64,000 nt of DNA, from contig CM057145.1 of NCBI GenBank assembly GCA_029964075.1, positions 2,852,001-2,916,000 of the forward strand. The letters run 5' to 3'. This DNA comes from Patiria pectinifera (taxonomy: Eukaryota > Echinodermata > Asteroidea > Valvatida > Asterinidae). Below are positions 34,401 to 45,504 of this stretch, in pieces. The notes below the pieces were generated by a model. That model made no database searches and was not told the DNA's origin. It was given only the letters and a program-made list of their open reading frames with translations. The translations under genes and the position numbers were made by a program. Position 1 is the stretch's first letter. Every line of letters starts with the position of its first letter.

Positions 34401-37400
34401 TGTAAAGGCGCCTTAGGCGGCCAGCCATACGACTTATGTCCACGGAGCACAACCAGAGATCGAAAGTTTTTGATTTTGTTTTTCGTGGGGAAGTGAAAAG
34501 GCCTTTGCTGAAATTTGAAATCGGATCAACTGAGATGAAGTCAGGAATAATTCAGACCAGTCCACGAAGTTGCTACCAAATATCTTTAGTAAATTCTGAT
34601 CATCTATGAATATGCATGATTGGAAGAAATTGCCACAGTGAACTGAACATTAGAACCCAAATCTCTCCAAATTTGTACAAGATTGAACGAATACACTGAC
34701 AAAACGGGGAACCGCCGACATAGGGCTGGATAGCTCAGTTGGTAGAACACCGGAACGGCAATCTGGAGGTCGCAGGTTCAAACCCCGCTCCAGTCAATTT
34801 CTTTTGTCAACGTTAAACGTAAGATTGAATGTTGATACGTACTTTAGTAGACGTTTCTGAGATGATGTCTTCTATAGGTGTCATGATGTTTTCTTCCACT
34901 AACGCTGAGATAAGGCGTTGCGTCAACGGTCCAAATGGGCAGATGTCTTCTTCACGACTGAAACATAAAATGTATCAATTATGTTACAAGAGGACTTGGC
35001 AAGTCTAGTAAAGCTGGTCCCAGAGTGCACACAATCCTATTCAATGGATTCGGAATGGCTTTTCACTGGAAGTCTTTGCATGCATGTGGTCTACACAATG
35101 GGCCGATTCAGCCAACTCATTGGCTTACGGGGTAATCCTATACAATAGCACTGCCCGACTCACAAGTGACAATCAGTCAGTCAATGAGAACACTGGGCTG
35201 GCTCTCTGGGACCAGCTCATTACATCCTCAAGATATTTAACATAGCTTTGAATTATAAATTTTTTGGCAAGCGAAGGTAACAATTCAGAGTTTTAGAGAT
35301 TTGAAGATGTCCGTACCTTTCGGCTTTCTTGAGAAGGGCCTTTGCTTCCTTGCTGTTTGCGTTGTTCATGGAACCTTTCTTCTTGTCGCCAATTTTGCTT
35401 CCTTTAGATGAAGATGTCATAAAGAAGCCACTGAAACTATTCTTTCCGACATTTACATATTAAAGTTGTAGTGAATTAAAACAAAAGTCAATCACACATA
35501 AAATTGCAGTTCAATTTGAGTTCATAACAAGTCAACTTGGAGTTAAATTAAGAGTCAATCACAAGTCAAATCACAAATCAGTAACAAGTCAATTTCAAGT
35601 CCATCACAAGTCCATCACAAGTCCATCACAAGTCCATCACAAGTCAAGCACAAGTCCATCACAAGTCAAGCACAAGTCCATCACAAGTCAATCACAAGAC
35701 AATCACAAGTCAGTCACAAGTCAATCACAAGTCAATCACAAGTCAATCCCAAGTCAACCACAAGTCAATCACAAGTCAATCACAAGTCAATCACAAGTCA
35801 ATCACAAGTCAATCACAAGTCAATCACAAGTCAACCACAAGTCAATCACAAGTCAACCACAAGTCAATCACAAGTCAATCACAAGTCAGTCACAAGTCAA
35901 TCACAAGTCAGTCACAAGTCAATCACAAGTCAATCACAAGTCAATCACAAGTCAATCACAAGTCAATCACAAGTCAATCACCAGTCAACCAAAAGTCCAT
36001 CACAAGTCAATCACAAGTCAACCACAAGTCAATCACAAGTCAATCACAAGTCAGTCACAAGTCAGTCACAAGTCAGTCACAAGTCAATTACAAGTCAGTC
36101 ACAAGTCATTTACAAGTCAATCACAAGTCAATCACAAGTCAGTCACAAGTCAGTCACAAGTCAACCACAAGTCAATTACAAGTCCATCACAAGTCCATCA
36201 CAAGTCCATCACAAGTCAATCACAAGTTAATCACAAGTCAGTCACAAGTCAATCACAAGTCAATCACAAGTTAATCACAAGTCAGTCACAAGTCAATCAC
36301 AAGTCAACCACAAGTCAATCACAAGTCAATCACAAGTCAACCACAAGTCAATCACAAGTCAATCACAAGTCAATCACAAGACAATCACAAGTCAATCACA
36401 TGTCAATCACAAGTCAATCACAAGTCAATCACAAGTCAATCACAAGTCAATCACAACTTAGTCACAAGTCAAATCACAAGTCTGTGATCTGTCTGTGATC
36501 AGTTTCTTGGTCTTACCTTCCTTCTGCTCCTCCAATAAGTCTTCCTGCGCCCATCTAAGAGCGTAGTGCTTCCCTAACGGCGGAATCTTAAAATAGTCCA
36601 TGTCATCATCAGAAGTCTTAAGAATATCATCTAGGACTTTTATGTCTTCGCTTGTGATGTCTGCGCAGTAGGGCTCCACCGACGTCCAGAAGCGATCCGG
36701 GGCATCATTCCGAGGGACGCGAGGCGGGGGTGGTTCAGCTAAGGGATCGTCCGTGAACTCATACTCTTGGAGTTTTTGCTGAAAGCAAATGACAATATAA
36801 AGTAAGTATGTCTTGAATGGAAAGAATGTTTGAAACGCTGAGTCTAAGGTTTTGTTACTCAGACTCCAAAATGACTCGGGACTCGGACTCAACTGAAGTG
36901 TCTCGAGATTCTGACTCCAAGTAGCCACTCAATTTAAACAGGTGTCTCATGGATATGGCTGAGTGGTTCTTGACTCAAACTCAGACTCAACCAATATGAC
37001 TCAGGACTCAGATTCAAATGAAGTGAATTGAGAGTCACACTCAACTCAAGTGACTAGACTACCGCTTTGGGTTGTGGTACTAAAACCTAGGCCAAAACAA
37101 AATTGTTGTGATGCCCTCACATGAAAAATATCAGGAGGTCGGTGGGTCGGGGAAATTATTGTTATTATTATTATTTTTTTTGGGGGGGGGGTATCCATAG
37201 TACACAAATAGGCCTACCCTTTCTTCTAATTGACGAATTAATGGAAAGAATGCCAATTATCTTAAATATTGCCATAGTTTATAACATTTTGTTTTCAGAT
37301 GAAACAGTTTATGGAATATTTTTCAAGACAGAAGAACTTCTGACTATCCCACTTCTTACACCATGTAAAAGCTAGTAGGACTTCAAAGGATGATGCTTGA

Positions 37401-40266
37401 TTCAAGGCGGTGATTCTCGGGTAACGTTGATCTGGGTTGCATTTATTCAGCGGCCATTAAGCAAGACTGTTTTTAAGACTGGTCGATACAGGGCGCTAGA
37501 CCAACTATCATCACACCCATGACTTTGGCTAAAACTACTCCCGAGTCGTACTCGGACATGACCTAAGTGACTCAAGACTCACGTGACTCGACTTCAACTC
37601 TTGCTTGTCCTAATCGGACTTACATGCATACTCTTTGCCTTGGGTCTCCCTGAAGCAGCCGCTGTTGGTGGAGTAGCTGTAGCAGCCATCGCGCCCTGCT
37701 TGCCGCCCGATTCCTTGATTTTCTTTGGTGGTTTTTCTGGTTTTTCAGATTTTTCCTCGACACGACTTCTCTTTCCTGATGGAGTAGACGCTTCATCTTT
37801 CTGCTGACATATAGAAAACCAAATTTTATCAGCTGGTATCATTCAATTATAATAATGTGACTTATAAGGCGTACTTATCCACCAGTATTGGCGCTCAAGG
37901 CCAACATCATTATTACCCTGCTCATTGGGCCAATGAAACATTCCAAAGACAATCTCCGCTCCCTGGGGAGTATACAGCTCGTTGCTGCTATTTCGGCACA
38001 AAGCAGCTTAAGTCAACCACAATAACCATCTCTGCCCTCACAGGTACCCATTTACTCCTGGGTGGGGAAAAGCAATGAGCGACAAAGTGCCTTGCCCAAG
38101 GGCACACGCACCATAGCCCCAGGCTGGACTCGAACCCACAACCTGCAGGATTTCCCCGCAGACCACGAGCTCAATGCTCCAGACCTTGTTGGGTACATGT
38201 ACCTGGAAACACAGGCATTGTTTTTCATGACAGCTCCACAAAATTGTTGAAAAATGACAATATCCTTACCGGTTTGCCCTTGCCACTCGCGGGCGTCGGG
38301 GTAGTTGCGCCTTTCTTATCGCGTCTCTCCAACCAGTCAATTAAAGTTTTGTTCTCCGTTTCCAACTGCAGCATGCGTTTGGACACCGACGCAAGCAAAG
38401 TCTCCAACTCCAGTTGTAAGGTGTCTAACTCGTCCATGACGATGCCTTCCCCCTCTTCACGTTGCAACACTGAAGGATACAAATGACATGATTCTTGAAA
38501 CATTTAACACTTATGTCAGACTTGAGCACAAGTCTAATTCAGAGACACTAAAAAGCTTCTAGTGTTAAAATTACAATAACACCTCATTAATTCTAGATTT
38601 TTAGAGGGATTCTTTCAAAATCCTGAAAAAAAAAAGAAAAATACTGACAAAAACATTCATGAAATCAGGCAAAATCCTGCCAAAAAATCTGGAAAAAAAT
38701 CCTAAAATCAGATAAAATCCTCCAAACAAAAATTCCTGAAATCAGGACAAATACTGGTAAATTTCAGCCCTGTATAAAAAAAAAAAACCCAGTTATTTTA
38801 CATTTTAGTGGTGTAACGTTTACATCTTTTCTGTACTGTCAATTTATTGAGTATTTCAACTGAAAAAAAAAATATAAGATATTTGACAGATCATTTGGAA
38901 AATTTGTGGATGTACATGTATGATGCATTTTATGCAGCATGATTTTCTTAATTGTTAGTGTCCTTTTTAAAAACTTTTTCATATAAATGGAACTTTTAAA
39001 GTGAGTTTGACGTCATGAAACATTCAAAGCAAAATTTACCAGGATTGAAATGTCTTCAACTGTTGCATAATTGTAGCGCAGTACTCTTCACGACAATCAC
39101 AAAATGTGTATTGCGCTTTCATTTTCTGCCAAAATGAACCGGACTTCACATGGCCAATGACAGTATTTTTGTTGCCGGTTCCAAAAGGGCCAGACAGTGT
39201 CCTCTTTGTAACATGTTTCACACTGAATAAACTGACCTCACTGACTGTCGCTTGTAAACTGGGCAGTGCTGTTGTATAGGAACCCCCCCCTCTCCCCATA
39301 TAGTCTGGTTCCCAGACCAAAAGATTCTGACTATTCCTGATGAATCTTAGGTCAGGCAGCCTCCCTGGCTAAAAATAAACATGACGACATTGATGGCCCT
39401 TTTTCAAAGCTCGGCTTCATTTCCGATTTCGCTTTATCACTTTTAGCTTTTAATGTTCGATCTGATCAAATTTTTAAGTGAATCACTTGCTTCGTAATAT
39501 CACACAGTTATGATAATACAGTTTGATGTTTCTGTAAGATAACATTGACTAATGTTGATCTGGAATCTTCAAAATTAGGCACCCAAATAGCACTGTTAGC
39601 AGGTGGAGCCGAATGAAGACCGAGTTTTGGAAAATCTCAGTAACGGTCGTCAAATTCAAAATTGTACATGACGCAGCATAAAGTTCGCCCATACGATCCG
39701 AGTATATTTGATGCACAAAATCGTCGTTGAATTTCAAGTTTTCTAAATGAAAGCAATGAATATTAATTATCAACTCATTTTAAAAAAAAATTAATAAGCA
39801 ATTAGCAGTTAATTAAACCTACATGTATATTATATTCGAAAATACTCGGGCGCTATCTGATTGTTGACGAAACGAATTCGGCAAACCTCAGAAATTTTCG
39901 GAAAAAGGAGGAATTCCTCCCGTTTTAGTCACGTGACGTAAATTGCAATACAATGTATTACCGGAGGCTACCGGACCTAAGATTCATCGGGAATAGTCAG
40001 AATCTTTTGGTCTGGGAACCAGACTACCCCCCGTAATGAATGGGCTACAAGTAAATCTGGCCTATTGTGTAGACCAGATGTATGCGCAGACTACCAGTGA
40101 ACAGCTATTCTGAATCAACTGGATAGAATTGCGTGCACTCTGGAACCAGCTTTCCCAGGCTAGCGTGGTCTTGTCGCTTACCCGTGGTATATCTTGGGCA
40201 GGATTTCTCATGGTCAATTGGCACAAACTCCTGAAACTGCAACGGGCAATCTTTCACCTCGGTCAT
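31423..40266 (-). CDS. TADA3: Transcriptional adapter 3 (ADA3), complete
   Basis: Exons in transcript order: 40266-40182, 38469-38270, 37803-37624, 36778-36517, 35401-35317, 34957-34843, 33463-33352, 32614-32421, 31554-31423. Phases agree; 454 residues against about 432 in human. The protein is the adaptor that links GCN5/PCAF and TADA2 in the SAGA and ATAC acetyltransferase modules in the nucleus. Recognised blocks: N-terminal KDCPLQFQEF; DELDTLQLELETLL; QEYEFTDDPL; DRFWTSVEPYCADITSED; FKIPPLGKHYALRWAQED; CPFGPLTQRLISALVEEN; VPHTRALEARLREELL; VELQKRQAELRALSAHNR; C-terminal MDAFRRIMAAKQKKRSPTKK. The start ATG at 40266 aligns with human; an in-frame ATG two codons upstream (40272) is possible. 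Exon 5 needs acceptor 35402 to keep phase. Confidence 0.95.
31607..32046 (+). repeat. 11-bp minisatellite (C/A)ATCACAAGT in TADA3 intron 8
   Basis: About 40 imperfect units, some with single-base losses that give short 9-10-bp steps, and a larger duplicated block (about 31690-31760 against 31830-31890). It ends about 50 bp from the acceptor of the last TADA3 exon. Confidence 0.92.
32778..33105 (-). repeat. Dispersed ~310-bp element, copy 2
   Basis: Inverted copy of 12490-12795. It carries GTCTCCACA words at both ends (GGAGACATGTG; CTCCACAAGGAT). In TADA3 intron 7 (32615-33351); the remainder includes a piece shared with 45-180. Confidence 0.7.
33621..33693 (-). repeat. tRNA-derived SINE head, family A, second copy
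   Basis: Box A TGGTCGAGTGG and box B GGTTCGCATCC on the minus strand. Paralogue of 218-293. Confidence 0.6.
33761..33930. mobile_element. Intact 170-bp TTGACCTATCGC-family MITE
   Basis: Left TGACCTATCGCAG, right CGGCGATAGGTCA. It supplies the full-length reference for the copies at 1252, 5567 and 8030. In TADA3 intron 6 (33464-34842). Confidence 0.8.
34310..34445 (+). repeat. Dispersed repeat (pair with 54325-54430)
   Basis: Both copies share AGAAGCTGAATTG, CGGCTACAACGTGG-type words and GGCATGTAAAGGCGCCTTAGG. Class unknown. The other copy is in PLK1 intron 4. Confidence 0.6.
34724..34795 (+). repeat. tRNA-like element (Ala GGC-like loop), family B
   Basis: 72 nt folding as a tRNA: acceptor GGCTGGA/TCCAGTC, anticodon stem CCGGA/TCTGG with loop ACGGCAA, box B GGTTCAAACCC. 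C replaces the near-invariant T33. About 45 bp upstream (GGGGAAC then ATAGGGCTGG) is shared with 63708-63779, so it is a dispersed tRNA-derived repeat. Confidence 0.6.
35485..36482 (+). repeat. Large 11-bp minisatellite filling TADA3 intron 4
   Basis: About 90 units of AATCACAAGTC with CCATCACAAGT, AGTCACAAGTC and AACCACAAGTC variants. The array covers nearly all of intron 35402-36516, ending about 35 bp from the exon 4 donor and about 85 bp from the exon 5 acceptor. Confidence 0.95.
36840..37060 (+). repeat. Degenerate GACTC(A)-rich repeat, split by inserted sequence
   Basis: Dense irregular repetition of TGACTC, GACTCA and ACTCGG words. It resumes at about 37540-37600 after some 480 bp of unrelated sequence. 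TADA3 intron 3. Confidence 0.55.
37850..38205. repeat. SINE fragments in TADA3 intron 2
   Basis: 37855-37910 resembles the SINE/LINE tail (TTATAAGGCGTACTTATCCACCA). 38035-38200 has the core GTGCCTTGCCCAAGGGCACA and a box-B-like CTGGACTCGAACCCACAACC. Confidence 0.6.
39300..40026. mobile_element. ~726-bp element with ~55-bp terminal inverted repeats
   Basis: Left TAGTCTGGTTCCCAGACCAA onward through GATTCTGACTATTCC and GAATCTTAGGTC; right is the complement ending GGTCTGGGAACCAGACTA. No coding capacity. In TADA3 intron 1. The rest of this intron (38520-38960) is AT-rich with nothing recognised. Confidence 0.8.
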
Positions 40267-40272
40267 CTTCAT

Positions 40273-41030
40273 GTTTGCAGATTGGTTGTACAAAAACACT
40301 GATACAAAATTAAACAAATAAATATATAAATGATAACTCATTCAACGTGAATAAGGTGTTTCACGGTAATATGCAACCATAAAATTAATCCCACACACCC
40401 CTGGCCCTGCCCACATACATCAGCCCATGCTGCCCTGCCTTTATTCCCTTTAAAATTTAAAATTCGTCCGAGCTAGTACTATCTAGAAAAAATTACTAGA
40501 TAGATGTGTTTTTTTAAGTAAAAACTTCAAAATTTCCCCAGCCATGCCAGCCAAATTTATTTTTAGTTTTACTTTTTAATTTTAACTATATTATTATCAC
40601 TTTCTGATGGCTGATAGGTCACTGAAGGGCAAAATTACTAGTAATGGCCAAATATGGAAAAAATTTCCCTTGAAACACCCCCCTATAATAAATATCCCCA
40701 AACAAACAAAATCCTGGGTTTATACACCACAGCGCCCTCAACGGCCCGCCTCCAAATCCGGCCCCTCGCCGCTCGCGATGTTATAATTATTCATTTTCCA
40801 TTCATAACAGCAAATTGAAAAGACCAATCACATACCACCAGGATGCAAAATTCCCTCTGATGAAGCTGATTTATTTATGCTTCTGCACTTTGTTGTCCTA
40901 CAGAAATATCGTTGATTTGTTCAGGTCATTTTGTGTGCGATGCTTTGTTTTGCACGATTTCCGCTGGTCCACTTTCAACCTCGTCTCCATGTCGTTGAGC
41001 AGTACGTCAGATTGAAATGAGACCCTGAGA
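40273..41030. other. TADA3 5' flank, nothing firm
   Basis: A short CpG-rich block (about 40735-40790) with GGCCCGCC and CCGCTCGCG could be the TADA3 promoter or a 5' non-coding exon region. No motif decides it. Confidence 0.35.
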
Positions 41031-41159
41031 AACCGGGCTCAAGGTAGCCGTGGATTTGGCCGCCCATTCACCAAAATTAAATGAAGTGTATAATACATGC
41101 GGCAAAAGGTGATTGAACGAATGTCCCATAATAAACGACAAGTTACAATATTTTGTTCA

Positions 41160-41600
41160 CGCCAAATAAAAAGTCATGATAAATCATCTGGCAAGAATTC
41201 AATTTGGTGCGTTACTTAAGTTTTTAGATATTTTGTCCTCCAGGGCTATCGTTTCTGTGCAAAAGTGAGGCAAATGGTCGGTTTGGACTGCAACTGCAGC
41301 CTATCGCCAAGTGTTTCTCTGGTTTTCGCACAAGACACTGTTGACGAAAGAGAAAAACAATATTTTTTCTCAATCTTCTGGTTTTTTTGGTCTATTTATC
41401 ATGATAAATCATCTGGCAAGAATTCAATTTGGTGCGTTACTTAAGTTTTAAGATATTTCGTCTAAATCTTCTGTGTTTTTGTCTATTTATCATGATAAAT
41501 CATCTGGCAAGAATTCAATTTGGTGCGTTACTTACGTTTTTAGATATTTTGTCCTCCAGGGCTATCGTTTTTGTGCAAAAGTGAGGCAAATGGTCACTTT
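41160..41600 (-). repeat. Inverted copies of the 226-bp array
   Basis: Two to three partial units sharing CATGATAAATCATCTGG and TGTGCAAAAGTGAGGCAAATG with 27640-29220, opposite orientation. They hold the uninterrupted sequence TTTGTCCTCCAGGGCTAT at about 41240 and 41555. Confidence 0.85.
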
Positions 41601-41809
41601 AACGGGCTAATTAGGCACTAATTAGTATTCGGCTGAAGCTTATACCAAAATGAAGTGTGCCCAGTATAATGATCTCGTAGATTATGAAATAAAACTTTGA
41701 TATTATGTGTGGTACTGCTTCGTTTCAAATGAATGATGCACTAGTACTTCAAACGTCTCCAAAAGCGTAAATAACGCGAAATGTCATGATTCCCATTATG
41801 CAGCTAGTT

Positions 41810-42347
41810 TAAAGGGAATGTACATCATTGGCTTTTGCCGTAATTTTCAGAAATGATCTATTTGAGGGGTTAGTATAATAGGTCAAATATTGTTACACTG
41901 ACATGTTTGAAGTTTTGTGTTCGAAAATGCTGGAAAACCAAGAAAAACGAAAATGTTCAAGTACATGTAGTCTGGTTCCCTGACTTCACTAAGGAAAAAT
42001 TGATCAATTTATAGATGCCGGAAAATTGTAAGGTAAGGGAACCAGTGTAGCTGGCCTGCATGCGTTCATGAACATGTTACTAATAGCAAACAAATTTGGA
42101 CTGAAAAAATGGTAAATTTGAAGCAGAAGTTGAAAAATAGTTAGGTTTTTCCAACGATCGATCGGCCGACCACTGTTGGAAATGTATACAAAAATACCAA
42201 TTTCTTGAAAATGACTTCACACCAGGAGCCATAATTTTACAGGATGCTTTTGACTGTCATTTACCAACATCCAAGTAAGGTATTTCGTAAAAACTTGATA
42301 GTTTTATTTTTCGATGTTTGCAAATGTTGTATATTCCCTTTAATAAT
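41810..42347 (-). mobile_element. TTTAAAGGGAAT element, copy 1
   Basis: Ends TTTAAAGGGAATGTACATCA and TGTATATTCCCTTTAA are inverted, with TTAA at both borders. The same ~530-bp unit occurs at 53476-53982 and 60447-60978. Confidence 0.8.
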
Positions 42348-42605
42348 AATTTCTGCATCAAAATTTCAAAAATAATGGATGAAACGGTTGCTCATGTGGG
42401 TTTTTTTATATGGCGTTACAAAAATATTGTTATTTGTCGTTTATTATGGAAAAATCGTTGAATAAATGAAGTTACTTTCTTTAAACTAGATCACCTTTTG
42501 CCGCATGTATTATACATTTTTAAAATTTTGGTGAATGCGCGGCTGAATCCGCGGCTGAATACACGGCCAGAAATCCGGCCAAATTTGCGGATACCTTGAG
42601 CTTGG

Positions 42606-42927
42606 TCCCTGAGAAGGAGTGCGAAATTACTAAAGTCTGGTCCCCTGTGTTATTTAGATACATGTATAATTGAATCTATTCTGCCCTATATAGCCAGACT
42701 ATTGTGACTATTGTCTTGTATCCATATACAAATACATTACATAACAATACATTGGCCTTACAGTACCAGTCTATCGTTGTCAAAAAATGACTACGGCTAC
42801 GGATTGTTACTGTATCGTAGAATTCTAACATCATACCAGTGGCGAAAGTCCGCAGACGGCCGTAGCTGCAAGTACAGTGTACAAGGCCGGCTGCATGTTG
42901 TACAGTGTGAAAGAAAACGCAGCCAAA
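42606..42927. other. PIGV 5' flank
   Basis: No TATA box or other decisive promoter element. An in-frame ATG at 42895 would add 11 residues to PIGV; the chosen ATG at 42928 has the better context (CCAAAATGA). Confidence 0.5.
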
Positions 42928-45501
42928 ATGACACGAAAACTTAAAGCGAGAGACCTCTATGCAGTTTCTGTAGCTGTTTTTGCTCTTTTGTCACGACTAT
43001 CAGTTATTCTGATGCAGGTAAAGATTAAATTCGGGTGTTAACCGCGTTAAAAAGTAAAACGAAAACCTGTATAGGGCCTACATGTAGTGGCCAAGTTTGG
43101 GGAGGAGTTTGGGTGTCGGGGGTTGTAGGGGGGGGTGCGGGGGCCGGGTAGGGGATATTTTGGAACATAAGGAGAGAATGAAGTATCCTCCTGACACCAA
43201 GTGTGCAAACATAAAACCAACAAAATTGTCATCTTACATCATTTTGCCGATAACTGTATAAAAGTTGCATTATTTTAAATACAGGCCTACTACTAGGCCT
43301 ATGTCTCAATTTCTCTAAGAAAATAAATGATGTTTGGGAAAAAAAATTCAGTTTGCCATGTTTAACGCTACATCGTTCATGACAAGATAAGTTTGTGTGA
43401 ATAAAATTTGTGACGTCATAAATAACTAGAATATTTGTTGTTTATTTCAGGTTATCGTTGGTAATTTACTACCTGATCATCATGCAGACGCCTTTCATCT
43501 TGACCCCATCGCCAACCCCTCAGCATCCGATGAAATTGTTCACTTCCTCATGGACGGATTCACAAAGTGGGATGCTTCGTACTTCCTCCACATCGCACAG
43601 CACGGATACACCAAACCGCAGATGTTTGCGTTCTTCCCACTGTACCCAAGTTTAGTTCGCGTGCTCACGGACTTCTTCGTTATCCCTGTGCAAAATTTGT
43701 TTTCGCTACACATGAGCTTGTATAGTTGTGTTGTTCTGTCTGCAGTAACACTAAACCTCTGTTTTTTCTGTAGTGCGGCAGTTTTGCTGTATTATCTCGG
43801 AGTACGCGTGTTGTCCAGTCAAACACTTGCGTATAAAGCAGCGTTGCTGTTTTGCATCAACCCCGCTAGTGTGTTTATGACGGCCGCTTATACGGAATCC
43901 CTATTTGCGTTGCTCAGTTTCGCAGGAATGTTGGCGTTGGAGTGCGACAGACTTCTTTGGTCTGCGATTCTGTTCGCGCTGTCCGGTGCGGCACGATCGA
44001 ACGGTTTCATCTCGATCGGATTTCTGGTTTACTTTGCTATGAGGAAAATTGCAGATTTGTTGATCGATGTGGAATGCCAACGGCAAAAAAGCGGACCAGT
44101 TTTATGGAGACTGATGCGTTGTCATGTTAAAGACATCGTAGTGATCGCATCAGTTCTGCTGTTAACTGTCATCATTTTGCTTCCGTTTATTTCATTCCAA
44201 GTATACACTTTTATGATGATTTGCACAGACGAGAGAAACTTTGCATCTTTTCTGACCAATAAAGTCCCTGTTTCGGATCACGGAGAATCGTGGTGCTACA
44301 AGAATTTTCCGATACCGTATTCGGAAATCCAGTCTAAACATTGGAATGTGGGTTTTTTGAGGTACTACCAATTCAAAAAGTTGCCGAACTTTCTGCTGGC
44401 ATTCCCAATGGTTGTCTTGTGTGCTGATGCAATCTTAAAGTACTGTATGAAACGATGGCATTATGTTTGTGTACTGGGACTTGTAGAGACACAGAAAGTT
44501 CGACTCGAGACCAGAACTATTTTTGGAAAGTCAGGGTTAGATGTATTCGGCAACAAGTTGTTCGTGCACATTGTCCACTTGGCAGCGCTTCTGGGTTTCG
44601 GAGTGACGTGCATGCACGTACAGGTACAAATGGGTTGAGGGCGCTATTAAAAAAGCCGAATCTGAACTTGTCTTGGGAACTTCGGCGATGCTACCCAGGA
44701 AATTCCAAGCATACCCCGTGTGCACTGTATTCAAGCTAATTTTGTAAAAGTGTGTGAGGAATGCTCAAAATTTCTAGGATACCGTTGCCAAAGTTCCCAA
44801 GACTTTTTGATTCGTCTTTTTGAAAGCAGTAGCTGGACAATATTTCTAATCAGGCAATTTCTCGTAAATGCAACAACTTATTTTAGGGAATTGGACATGA
44901 AACACACAACTTCATGCATGCATACATATTTGAACAGCGCCCCCTTGAGTTAGATGTCATCCAGCCCCCACTTTGTAAACTTCCTGTCTACATGTACAGA
45001 CAAATCCGGGCTCATATTCACTGCACACTAACGAGGCCCCTTCCAATGGAGAAAACCATTGTGCATGCTATTGTACAAAGCAACTGCCGGGACGGATTAT
45101 CTGAACAATAGCTAGCACAATGATTTCACCATTGAAGGGGGCCGTCGTGATAAAATTGATAACATGGCTAACAGTGAGGGTTTCAATGTTTGGTTTATCT
45201 ACAGGTCGTGACGAGATTCATCGCATCTAGCTGTCCAATTGTGTTCTGGTATGCCGCTCACTTGACTACGGACGAGGACAAAGAAACGTCTCAACCACAA
45301 CGAAACCAGTGTGATACAACACAGAATATTCCCGCATTTCGTGGTAATATCTCCTTGTTTGATATCAGCAAGAACGAATTGATAGTGCAGTATATGAAAT
45401 GGCCTGAGCAGAGTTTTAGAACCAAGCTAGTTCTAGGATACTTTGCAGGATACTGCCTTGTAGGTATTGTAATGCATTGCAATTTCTTACCGTGGACATA
45501 G
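42928..45501 (+). CDS. PIGV: GPI mannosyltransferase 2 (PIG-V), complete
   Basis: Exons 42928-43017, 43451-44623, 45205-45501; phase 0 junctions, 519 residues against about 493 in human. It is a multi-span ER membrane enzyme that adds the second mannose (alpha-1,6) to the GPI-anchor precursor, using dolichol-phosphate-mannose. Family blocks seen: LLPDHHADAFHLDP near the N terminus; the luminal KWDASYFLHIAQHGY with the conserved WD pair; MFAFFPLYPSLVR; ALLFCINPASVFMTAAYTES; RSNGFISIGFLVYF; ESWCYKNFPIPYSEIQ; HWNVGFLRYYQFKKLPNFL; CMHVQVVTRF; and the C-terminal MHCNFLPWT, nearly identical to the vertebrate end. Hydrophobic segments recur throughout. Most of the protein is in one long exon. Confidence 0.96.
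43018..43450. other. PIGV intron 1
   Basis: 433 bp, no gene. A perfect CRE TGACGTCA is at 43411-43418. Confidence 0.6.
44624..45204. other. PIGV intron 2, nothing recognised
   Basis: 581 bp. The donor GTACAAATG is weak compared with the others, but protein alignment (CMHVQ/VVTRF) fixes it. Confidence 0.6.
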
Positions 45502-45504
45502 TAT

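Larger units (their letters stand above)
41035..42605. mobile_element. Large foldback element carrying nested repeats
   Basis: About 150-190-bp inverted arms: left starts GCTCAAGGTAGCCG and includes GTATAATACATGCGGCAAAA, CATAATAAACGACAA; right is their complement, ending CGGATACCTTGAGC. Between the arms lie inverted 226-bp-array copies (41160-41600) and a TTTAAAGGGAAT element (41810-42347). Confidence 0.75.

Noticed and set aside
34724-34795. Functional tRNA-Ala gene
   Set aside because: C33 in place of T33 and flanking sequence shared with a second copy at 63708-63779 point to a SINE. Not fully excluded.
40960-41020. Possible upstream 5' exon of TADA3
   Set aside because: A frame with NDMETRLKVDQRKS-like peptide is visible on the minus strand, but no splice to 40272 keeps a plausible start and TADA3 is complete without it.
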